From contig JBJOII010000081.1 of the NCBI GenBank assembly GCA_046047235.1, positions 1 through 20,612 on the forward strand: a stretch of 20,612 bases of DNA. The letters are read 5' to 3'. The notes below the pieces were generated by a model that saw nothing but the letters and a program-made list of their open reading frames with translations, was not told the DNA's origin and searched no databases. Positions 14,614-20,612 of the stretch are shown piece after piece; the first letter of the stretch is position 1; each line of letters opens with the position of its first letter. The translations under genes were made by a program, and so were the position numbers. Origin of the DNA: JBMTVN01 sp046047235. GTDB lineage: Bacteria; Verrucomicrobiota; Verrucomicrobiia; Limisphaerales; JAHDYP01.

Positions 14614-15888
14614 TTAACTGCGCAGGCTCAGGACATCCTGTTCGTATTGGCGGACCTCGGTGAGCCAGGCGCGGTCGGCGGGGACACCCTGCCGGTGGCA
14701 GTGGTATTCCCAGACGGCGGACCAGGGGAGCGACTTGGACTCTTCCATCAGGGCGAGGCGGGCGGTGAAGTCACCGATGCGCTCGAGTTCCTTGTATTGA
14801 TGGTGGGGTTCAAGGAGCGCGAAGCAGAGGGCGCGGAGGAGGTTGCGAGCGCCGATGACCCAGGCGGCGACGCGGTTGATGCTGGCGTCGAAGAAATCGA
14901 GACCGAGGTGGGTGCGTGGGAGGTAATTGCCGCGGACGAGTTCCTGGGCGATGCCGAGGAGTTCGTCGGTGAGCGTGACCACGTGGTCGCTGTCCCAGCG
15001 AACGCCGCGGCTGACGTGCAGCAGGATTTCTGGAACGAAGCAGAGGACCGAGGAGATTTTGTCGGCCATGTTTTCGGTGGGGTGATAATGGCCGGCGTCG
15101 AGGCAGACGAGCTTTTGGTTTTTCACGGCGTAGCCGAGGTAGAACTCGTGCATGCCGACCGTGTAGCTTTCGGCGCCGATGCCGAAGAGTTTGCCTTCGA
15201 TGGCATCGAGGTTGTGTTTGGGGTTGAGCTTCCTGGCGAAGATATCGTCGAGCGCGGCGGCGAGGCGTTCACGGGGGCCGCGTCGGTCGGCGGGGACATC
15301 CTTCATGCCATCGGGAATCCAGACATTGGTGACCGTGGGGGAGCCGAGGGCCTTGCCCATGGCGGCGCCGATGATGCGGCAGGCCTGGCAGTGTTCGATC
15401 CAGAACTTGCGGATGGAACGGTTGTGGTGGGAGAGCGTGAAGCCGCTGGCAGCTTTGGGGTGGGAGAAGAGCGTGGGGTTGAAGTCGAGACCGATGCCTA
15501 GGGATTTGGCCCAGTCGATCCAGCCGCGGAAGTGTTCGGGGGCGACCTCGTTGCGACCGACTTTGCGGCCGCCGAATTCGCCGTAGGAGGCATGCAGGTT
15601 GAAGCGGTGTTTGCCGGGGATCAACGAGAGCGCCTTGGCGGCATCCGAGCGGAGTTCGTCAGGGGTGCGGGCCTTGCCGGGGTAGTTGCCGGTGGCGACC
15701 AGTCCGCCCGAGAGGGTGGCGTCCGCCTGTTCGAAGCCGCCGACGTCATCGCCTTGCCAGCAGTGCAGAGACAGGGGGATGCGGGCGAGTTGTTGGAGGA
15801 CGTCTTCCGTATCGACGCCGAGGTTGGCGTAGCGTTCGCGGGCGAGGTGATAGGCTTTCTCGAGGTGGTTCTTGCGGAGGGTAGGCAT
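14614..15888 (-). CDS. rhaA: L-rhamnose isomerase
   Basis: 424 residues, cytoplasmic TIM-barrel enzyme converting L-rhamnose to L-rhamnulose with Mn2+. Similarity to E. coli RhaA (419 residues) runs end to end: LHCWQGDDVGGFE, GGLVATGNYPGKARTP, LIPGKHRFNLHA, LDFNPTLFSHP, WIPDGMKD, KLFGIGAESYTVG, LDFFDASINRVAAWVIG. The seven metal ligands sit at a constant offset of -3 from E. coli: Glu231, Asp264, His267, His291, Asp299, Asp301 and Asp331. It is the first gene of the five-gene run. A promoter-like pair lies at 15917-15946. Rhamnulose kinase and aldolase are not in the window, so the pathway is completed elsewhere or by another route. Confidence 0.97.
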   Translation of the reverse strand: MPTLRKNHLEKAYHLARERYANLGVDTEDVLQQLARIPLSLHCWQGDDVGGFEQADATLSGGLVATGNYPGKARTPDELRSDAAKALSLIPGKHRFNLHASYGEFGGRKVGRNEVAPEHFRGWIDWAKSLGIGLDFNPTLFSHPKAASGFTLSHHNRSIRKFWIEHCQACRIIGAAMGKALGSPTVTNVWIPDGMKDVPADRRGPRERLAAALDDIFARKLNPKHNLDAIEGKLFGIGAESYTVGMHEFYLGYAVKNQKLVCLDAGHYHPTENMADKISSVLCFVPEILLHVSRGVRWDSDHVVTLTDELLGIAQELVRGNYLPRTHLGLDFFDASINRVAAWVIGARNLLRALCFALLEPHHQYKELERIGDFTARLALMEESKSLPWSAVWEYHCHRQGVPADRAWLTEVRQYEQDVLSLRS

Positions 15889-15916
15889 GGTGTGTGGTGG
15901 GGTGATGTGTGCGGGG

Positions 15917-15946
15917 ATGATAGGGGGGATGGGGTGGCGTTGTCAC
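15917..15946 (-). promoter_or_regulatory. Possible sigma70-like promoter of the rha operon
   Basis: On the minus strand GTGACA (15946-15941, one change from TTGACA), an 18-base spacer, then TATCAT (15922-15917, one change from TATAAT). Transcription would begin near 15910, leaving about 22 bases of leader before the rhaA ATG. The leader is C/A-rich and lacks a Shine-Dalgarno. The repeat block begins directly upstream (15949). Confidence 0.45.
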
Positions 15947-15948
15947 GC

Positions 15949-16039
15949 GCGGGAAGCGCAGAGCGGTAAGGGGTAAGCGGGAAGCGGGAAGCGCCAAGCG
16001 GTAAGGGGCAAGCGCAGAGTGCGGAGGGCGGAGGGCGGG
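15949..16039. repeat. Heptad array, 13 units
   Basis: Thirteen 7-base units in phase: GCGGGAA, GCGCAGA, GCGGTAA, GGGGTAA, GCGGGAA x2, GCGCCAA, GCGGTAA, GGGGCAA, GCGCAGA, GTGCGGA, GGGCGGA, GGGCGGG. Several units are shared with 3048-3089 and 5403-5521 but in another order, so arrays are shuffled rather than simply copied. It leads straight into composite copy B, as the array at 3048 leads into copy A. Confidence 0.95.
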
Positions 16040-16197
16040 ATTTGCGCTTTGCGCAAATCTCGGTACCCGCCTCCCGGCGGGTCTGTCCCTGTCGGTACCG
16101 CGTCCTTGCGGCCGCGGTCTGTCGCCCGCTGGGGCGGGCTTCGGTTGGAATTCGCGTGGGCGAATTCCAGTTGTGCCGCTGGGACGTAGAACGTCCC
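16038..16197. repeat. Composite hairpin-chain repeat, copy B, plus GGGACGT hairpin
   Basis: 16038-16171 matches 3088-3221 with four differences (at 16056, 16075, 16133 and 16143). Hairpins: GATTTGCGC-TTT-GCGCAAATC (16039-16059, perfect here), ACCCGCC-TCCC-GGCGGGT (16065-16082), ACCGCG/CGCGGT (16097-16118), GCCCGC-TGGG-GCGGGC (16124-16139), TGGAATTCGC-GTGG-GCGAATTCCA (16146-16169). It is followed by GGGACGT-AGA-ACGTCCC (16181-16197), which in copy A's neighbourhood appears only as a decayed form near 3298, and intact at 5537-5553. Confidence 0.92.
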
Positions 16198-16210
16198 AAG
16201 CGCGCAGGAT

Positions 16211-16264
16211 GGTGCAAAGGATTGTTAGCCCCAACTCCTAGTTCCCAGCCTCTAGCTCCTGCGC
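16211..16264. repeat. 54-bp direct repeat, left copy
   Basis: It begins GGTGCAAAGGATTGTTAGCC and ends CTCCTGCGC. It pairs with 16468-16521 with only scattered differences. On the opposite strand it contains GAGCTTG-type heptads. The two copies flank about 200 bp of other repeat modules. Confidence 0.85.
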
Positions 16265-16467
16265 GTGAGCGCGTAGCGCCACATTGGTTTCTCTCTATGG
16301 GCTCCTGGCTAGACGCGCCGGAGGCGCGCTCGATCCCGATCCCGATAGCGATTTCGATTTCGATTTGGAGGCGCTTGGTTGGGTGCAATGGGTTGGCGGT
16401 CCCGCGGCATCCGTCTTCGCTCTGCGAGCTACGCCGGGACAAGCCGGGGCCCTACCGGTGCGAGGTT
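16265..16467. repeat. Repeat modules between the two 54-bp copies
   Basis: CGCGCC-GGA-GGCGCG hairpin (16314-16328, a copy of 5998-6014), six CGATNN hexamers (16331-16366: CGATCC x2, CGATAG, CGATTT x3) and the GTCTTCGCTCTGCG/GAGCTACGCCGGGACAAGCC module (16401-16445, matching about 183-228). The order hairpin, hexamers, GTCTTCG module is similar to that at 5862-5984. No gene is visible. Confidence 0.75.
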
Positions 16468-16521
16468 GGTGCAAAGGGTTGTTAGCCCCAACTCCTAGCT
16501 ACGAGCTTCCAGCTCCTGCGC
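16468..16521. repeat. 54-bp direct repeat, right copy, overlapping the DUF5107 gene end
   Basis: Second copy of 16211-16264. The TAG stop (minus strand, 16497-16495) and the last eight codons (AQELEARS) of the DUF5107 gene lie inside it. Confidence 0.85.
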
Positions 16522-19500
16522 TGGAGCGCTAAGCGTGAAGCGTGGTGCGAGGAGTTGTTGGGCGTGGGTGTGGTTGGGGTTGGTTTGGAGGATGGAGGTG
16601 AGGAGTTGTTTGGCCTTGGCGGGGTGGCCGAGGCCGAGTTGGGCTTGGGCTTCGAGGAAGGTTGCGGTGAGGGTCTGGCGCAGTTGGAGATCGTCCTCGA
16701 AGAGGAGCATGGTGGGGAGTGAGGTGGCGAAGTAATCGATGGTGGCTTTTTGCTTACGGAGTTGTCGGGCGTAGTGGAGGAGTTGTTGGAGGAGTTGTTT
16801 GGCCTGGTTGTGTTTGCGGAGTTGCTGGAGGGCGAGGGCGGAGTAGCAGGTCATTTCGGAGAAGGTCTGGACCTGCATTTGCTGGAAGTCGCCTTGGGCG
16901 GTGGCCGCGAGGGTGAAGTGTTGGCGTGCGGCTGGCTGGTTGCCGAGTTGTTGGAGGGCGAGGCCGAGGTGGTAATGGAGGTGTGCAGGGTTGGCGAGGG
17001 GGTGTTTGGCTTCACCGAGGTTGTGTGGCGGGTTGAGTGCAGATTCGAAGTGGGACCGGGCGTGTTGCGGTTGGTTGTGCGCGAGGGCGAGTTGTCCGAG
17101 GGCCAGGTGAGTGTGTTGCCATTGTGCGAGTGGGGCGCCCTCGCCACCTTCCCAAGGCTGGAAGTTGCGGTTGGAGAGGAGAGTCAGGGCTTCGAGATGA
17201 CGTCCGGCCTGGTTCAGTAGGCTGGAGAGTTCGAGTGAGAGATCGTCGCGTTGTTGGACGAGGTGCGGGTGTTGTTGGAGGGTGCGGAGGCGTTTGGCGG
17301 GCTGGACCCCGGTGCGTTTCCAGAGTTGGTCCTGTTCGAAGAGGAGGCGCGGGTCCGTGGGGTTGGCTTGGAGCGCGCGTTGGTAGGCTTGTCGGGCTTT
17401 GGCGGGTTTGCGCTGGATGTTGAAGTAGGCGATGCCGAGGTTGCGCCAGGCGACCGAGTAGGCGGGGTCGAGCAGGACGCTTTGTTCCCAGAGGCGTATG
17501 GCTTCGTGGTGACGTCGGCGATCGTAAAGGAGGTTGCCGAGGTAGTAGGGGGCGCGGGGGTCGTTGGGGTGGGCGCTGATGGCGGTTTGGAGGACATCGA
17601 TTTCCTCGAGGCGGGCGGGGAAGCAGTAGTGGGGTGGGAGGCTTGCGGCGTGGTTGAAGAGTTTGAGGGCCTGCTTGGGGTTGTCCTGTTGGAGTTCGAG
17701 CCAGCCGAGCGTGTAGGCGACGAGTGGTGCGGCGCCGAGGTTGGCGGTGGGCAGGGCGGAGGTGCGTTGGGCTTGAGTGTGGATGAGCAGGTGGATGGCC
17801 GGGTTGTAGAAGCCGGCGCGTGCGTAGTCATGGGCGATGTCGAGGGCGGTTTGGAGGTCGCAGCGGACGGTTTGGTTTTGGATGTGGAGAGCCCAATGGT
17901 CGAGGGGATCGAGCTGGAGGGTTTGGGCGAGGATGGTTTTGGCCTCGGAGTGCCGGTTGAGCTTTTGGAGTGTGAGCGTGAGCAGGTTGCGGGTGCGGGT
18001 ATTGTCGGTATCGTGACGCAGTGAGGTGCGCAGGTGTTCTTCGGCGGTTTGCCAGTGGTGTCGGGAGCAGTCGATTTCCGCCAGGGCGAGGTAGCCGGGC
18101 GCCATCCATTGCCGGTTCCAGCAGGCTTTGTAGAAGGCGGCGTAGGCTTCGCTGATGCGGCCTTGGAAGCGGAGGCAGAGTCCGAGGTTGTAGAAGGGTT
18201 CGCCGTCGGCGGGGTTGGCGTTGAGTTGGGTGATTCGGGTGATGGCGTTTTGGAAGTGGTGTTCGGCTTCGGTGAATTCGCCGCGGTGGAGGTGCCAGAG
18301 GCCCAGGGCATTGTTGCAGCGGGAGTCGAGCGGGTCGCGCCGGAGGGCTTCGCGCCAGTAGGGTGTGGGGCAACGGGTGGCGTGACGGTATTGGTGCAGG
18401 TGGAGGCCGGTGAGGAAGAGTTCGTCGATGCTGCGGATGTCGGTTGGCGGCAGTGGCTCGGTGGCTGGTGCCGGGACGGGGGTGCGGTGAGGTTTGTGAG
18501 GATGGTAGGCGATGATTTCTTGGCCGGATTGATCCAGGACGCGGAGGGTGGTGTCTCCCGGTTGCCAGGGTTTGCGGGCTTGGGGGCTATGGAGGAGGAA
18601 GGGTTGGTCGGGGGCGAGGTTGGTGGTCCATTCGGCTGCGGCGGATCCGTTGGCGCGTTCGAGACGAATGGTGGCGTTGGGGTAGGCCCGTGTAGTGGCG
18701 ACGCCGAGGTCGAAGCTCTTTGTGTGGAGGTGGAGGCTGACGGCGGCGTTGAGGTTGGCGTGGTGGGCGGGGCCGATTTTCTGGATGGGGTACCAGTATT
18801 GCGACCAGGCTTTGGTTTCACCGGGTTGGAGGAAACTGAAGTCGGGTTGGTTGTCGGTATAGACCCCGGCCATGATTTCGATGTAGGGGTCGCAGGTGCC
18901 TTGGGGGTTGGGGTCAGTGAGGTTGCGATCCCAGGCGTAGCCGAACTCGTGATTGCCCCAGGTCCATTGCTTTTTGCCGGGAGAGATATGGTGATTGGCG
19001 ATGTGGACGATGCCGGCCTGGGCTTGGTGGTCGTAGCCGCCGAAGAAGTCGTGTTGGCTGCCGATGCACATGTAGGAAGTGGGCACGGGGATATTGGCGT
19101 AGTAGGAGAGGTCGTTTGGGGGATAGTGGTTGCGGGGTGGTTGGAACTGGCGGGGTTGTTCGTTTGTGGGGATCCCGAGGGATGCCCGTGGTCCATATTT
19201 CACACCGTAGTAGGTGTCTTGAGCGAGCGGGTAGCTGCTCATCGAGCGGCGGGCGTGATCGGCGACGCTGGTGACGTCCGGGGGGAAGAAGCTCTGGTAT
19301 TGCTCGTGGACACGGGTGGCGACGTTGGCCCACCAGAGAAACGTTTGCGTGTAGGGGGTGCGGTTATGGGCGCGGACCTTGAGTTCGACGACGGCCTGGT
19401 CGGGGTGGAGGCAGACGCCGTGCATGCCTTTCATACGGCACATGGGATCGTGGTCGCTGCACCAGACCGTGATGCTGCCGTCGGGGTGGTTTTCGATGTG

Positions 19501-19911
19501 GGTATCGGTGGGGAGGAAGGTTGCGGGGCGGTGGTGCTGGGGCCAGTTCAATTCGATACCACCGGAGATCCAGGGGCCGGCAAGGCCGACAAGTGCCGGT
19601 TTGATGACGGGCTGGTTATAGACGAGGTCGTAGTTGTTGGATTTATCGAGGATGGCGTGGATGCGTCCGCCGAGTTCGGGAAGGATGAGGACTTTGAGGT
19701 AGGGATTTTCCAGGTAGACCGCTTTCCAGGCGTGCGGGGTGGCCTGTTCTGCGATGCGGTTCGTGCAAGGGAGGGGGTAGACACGGCCGCTGCTGCCTTG
19801 GTAGACCCGCTTTTCAAGGAACATGGGGTTGGGGTCAGGCGGTTCAGGCAGGTAGGTGGGGAGGGTCAGCGTGGTTTGCCGGGCTTGGACCAGGCGGGGG
19901 CGGCGTTTCAT
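16495..19911 (-). CDS. DUF5107 domain protein with long TPR tail
   Basis: 1,138 residues from the ATG at 19911 (MKRRPRLVQARQ); an in-frame ATG at 19935 is an alternative. AAGG precedes the chosen start. Residues of about 20-330 form the DUF5107 region, which has a galactose-mutarotase-like fold in this family: YLENPYLKVLILPELGGRIHAI, GPWISGGIELNWPQHHRP, DHDPMCRMKGMHG, FLWWANVATRVHEQYQSFFP. From about residue 535 to the end there are a dozen or more TPR-like helix pairs (NALGLWHLHRGEFTEAEHHF, FYNLGLCLRFQGRISEAY, WRNLGIAYFNIQRKPAKA and others). The FQPWEGGEGAPLAQW motif in the tail is typical of this family. No signal peptide is evident. Such proteins often neighbour sugar-utilisation operons, but the activity is not known; a mutarotase-like or glycan-processing role is inference. 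Its stop and last eight codons come from a dispersed repeat. Confidence 0.9.
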   Translation of the reverse strand: MKRRPRLVQARQTTLTLPTYLPEPPDPNPMFLEKRVYQGSSGRVYPLPCTNRIAEQATPHAWKAVYLENPYLKVLILPELGGRIHAILDKSNNYDLVYNQPVIKPALVGLAGPWISGGIELNWPQHHRPATFLPTDTHIENHPDGSITVWCSDHDPMCRMKGMHGVCLHPDQAVVELKVRAHNRTPYTQTFLWWANVATRVHEQYQSFFPPDVTSVADHARRSMSSYPLAQDTYYGVKYGPRASLGIPTNEQPRQFQPPRNHYPPNDLSYYANIPVPTSYMCIGSQHDFFGGYDHQAQAGIVHIANHHISPGKKQWTWGNHEFGYAWDRNLTDPNPQGTCDPYIEIMAGVYTDNQPDFSFLQPGETKAWSQYWYPIQKIGPAHHANLNAAVSLHLHTKSFDLGVATTRAYPNATIRLERANGSAAAEWTTNLAPDQPFLLHSPQARKPWQPGDTTLRVLDQSGQEIIAYHPHKPHRTPVPAPATEPLPPTDIRSIDELFLTGLHLHQYRHATRCPTPYWREALRRDPLDSRCNNALGLWHLHRGEFTEAEHHFQNAITRITQLNANPADGEPFYNLGLCLRFQGRISEAYAAFYKACWNRQWMAPGYLALAEIDCSRHHWQTAEEHLRTSLRHDTDNTRTRNLLTLTLQKLNRHSEAKTILAQTLQLDPLDHWALHIQNQTVRCDLQTALDIAHDYARAGFYNPAIHLLIHTQAQRTSALPTANLGAAPLVAYTLGWLELQQDNPKQALKLFNHAASLPPHYCFPARLEEIDVLQTAISAHPNDPRAPYYLGNLLYDRRRHHEAIRLWEQSVLLDPAYSVAWRNLGIAYFNIQRKPAKARQAYQRALQANPTDPRLLFEQDQLWKRTGVQPAKRLRTLQQHPHLVQQRDDLSLELSSLLNQAGRHLEALTLLSNRNFQPWEGGEGAPLAQWQHTHLALGQLALAHNQPQHARSHFESALNPPHNLGEAKHPLANPAHLHYHLGLALQQLGNQPAARQHFTLAATAQGDFQQMQVQTFSEMTCYSALALQQLRKHNQAKQLLQQLLHYARQLRKQKATIDYFATSLPTMLLFEDDLQLRQTLTATFLEAQAQLGLGHPAKAKQLLTSILQTNPNHTHAQQLLAPRFTLSAPAQELEARS

Positions 19912-20027
19912 GGTTGGCCTTTGGTTATTTGCCATCGGGGTTGCAGTTCCAAGTTTCAAGTTCTGCCGCGAAAGAAAGCGCTTGCCTTTGGGCCGGATCT
20001 TGAGAAAGGTCACCGGTCTTGTTTGGA

Positions 20028-20102
<75 letters not shown>

Positions 20103-20230
20103 TCTTCTGCCGCAATAACTTCCTGATATTACTGGCCTTACGCAACCTCCCCCCGAAGGCTACGGGCTGAAGCCCAAACGAGCAGAAGAGAGCAATTATG
20201 GGCTCTAGAGGCGCGATTTCTGGCACCCAA

Positions 20231-20369
20231 ATGGCACCCATTCGACGCGTCATCAGGAAGGGCAAGGTCCGCTGCTACTCTTGGCAACTCGCCCTCCATC
20301 CTCCACGCCCACTACCGGGAGCTGGTTACGAAGGACGAGGCAAAGAAGTTCTGGGGGATTGGGAACTGA
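20231..20369 (+). pseudogene. Tyrosine integrase remnant, internally deleted and frameshifted
   Basis: Two pieces of an integrase seem to be joined. An ATG at 20231 opens MAPIRRVIRKGKVR, which looks like the basic N-terminus of tRNA-targeting tyrosine recombinases. From 20274, in a different frame, the DNA reads ATLGNSPSILHAHYRELVTK and then DEAKKFWGIGN before TGA at 20367-20369. This second piece matches the usual C-terminal end of such integrases (G-N-S-P...HYRELV...A...F...I), just after the catalytic Tyr region. The catalytic core of roughly 300 residues is missing. The remnant starts 128 bases after tRNA-Val. The C-terminal match is the stronger of the two; the N-terminal piece is suggestive only. 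Confidence 0.55.
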
Positions 20370-20423
20370 GAGCCGGTGACGTGGGACTTCCCAAACATGA
20401 GATGGGAGTCTACCTTGTGCACT

Positions 20424-20612
20424 ATGAAGTTCGTAACCACATTGGATAGGGATGAGGACGGCGTCTGGATCACCGAATGTCCATCGATCCCCGGTTGCGT
20501 GAGTCAGGGCAGCACCCGAGAGGAGGCTCTCGCAAACATCCAGGAGGCAATCGCCGCATGTCTGGAAGTCCGAGCCGAACAGGGACTTCCACTGACGGTC
20601 GAGACGCAGCAG
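20424..20612 (+). CDS. HicB-family antitoxin-like protein (cut by window edge)
   Basis: 63 codons, open at the right edge, start ATG at 20424. The protein (MKFVTTLDRDEDGVWITECP, then SIPGCVSQGSTREEALANI and QEAIAACLEVRAEQG) follows the HicB pattern: a short beta hairpin, the P-x-x-x-G-C-x-S-x-G turn, T-x-x-E-A-x-x-N-I-x-E-A-I. HicB proteins usually neutralise a HicA mRNA-cleaving toxin. No hicA lies upstream: the 54 bases before the start follow the integrase remnant and contain no gene. It may be an orphan antitoxin, or hicA may lie downstream, beyond the window. Balanced base composition marks it, with the integrase remnant, as acquired DNA. Confidence 0.75.
   Translation, partial: MKFVTTLDRDEDGVWITECPSIPGCVSQGSTREEALANIQEAIAACLEVRAEQGLPLTVETQQ

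Noticed and set aside
20198..20449. 83-codon + frame MGSRGAISGTQMAPIRR...
   Set aside because: Only the first part resembles an integrase N-terminus; the rest reads out of frame through the integrase C-terminal piece, so it is treated as part of the pseudogene.

Overview
The window reads as chromosomal DNA of a GC-rich, polysaccharide-degrading bacterium. The gene mix (GH95, GH120 and GH106-like exo-glycosidases, RhaA/RhaT, a DUF5107-TPR protein, a pirin/YceI cluster) and the scarcity of Shine-Dalgarno sites suggest Verrucomicrobiota (Opitutales-like) or a neighbouring PVC lineage. That placement is inference, because no 16S rRNA or other taxonomic marker is present. The + strand is strikingly G-rich through most of the window. 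Genes on + end codons mostly in G/T and genes on - mostly in C/A, as expected if + is the leading replication strand.

Layout: 1-73 is the first 24 codons of an IS1182-like transposase reading out of the window on -. 133-371 is non-coding repeat debris. 372-1945 (-) is a tight three-gene unit: pirin, a small membrane protein and a YceI-family exported protein. It diverges from a lysR gene (2032-2928, +) across an 86-bp gap that holds a near-perfect LysR-type palindrome (GAGTAT-N11-ATACTC). 2914-3526 is a repeat block. 3527-5323 (+) is an exported M2 zinc peptidase related to angiotensin-converting enzyme. 5324-6048 is a second repeat block.

6049-15888 (-) is a five-gene operon-like run, transcribed in this order: L-rhamnose isomerase (rhaA), L-rhamnose/H+ symporter (rhaT), GH95 alpha-L-fucosidase/galactosidase with an inserted F5/8C-like domain, GH120 beta-xylosidase with an inserted CBM6-like domain, and a GH106-like glycosidase. 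Together they would trim rhamnose, xylose and fucose or L-galactose from a complex glycan, import rhamnose and start its catabolism. The kinase and aldolase are not here. 15889-16494 is a third repeat block with a plausible promoter for the operon. 16495-19911 (-) is a DUF5107-TPR protein often found with sugar-utilisation genes. 20028-20102 (+) is tRNA-Val(GAC) with encoded CCA. After it, composition changes and there is a collapsed integrase remnant and the start of a HicB-like antitoxin gene, which looks like the edge of an old tRNA-targeted island.

The least explained content is the intergenic DNA. It is a mosaic of (i) arrays with a strict 7-bp period, (ii) chains of short hairpins mostly with 3-4 nt loops, and (iii) short connectors such as GACTACGG. 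One 134-bp composite occurs twice, 13 kb apart, with only four differences. Three hairpin types show compensatory base-pair changes between copies. These elements also run into coding sequence: they supply the stop codons of lysR and of the DUF5107 gene, and part of the signal-peptide region of the GH106-like enzyme.
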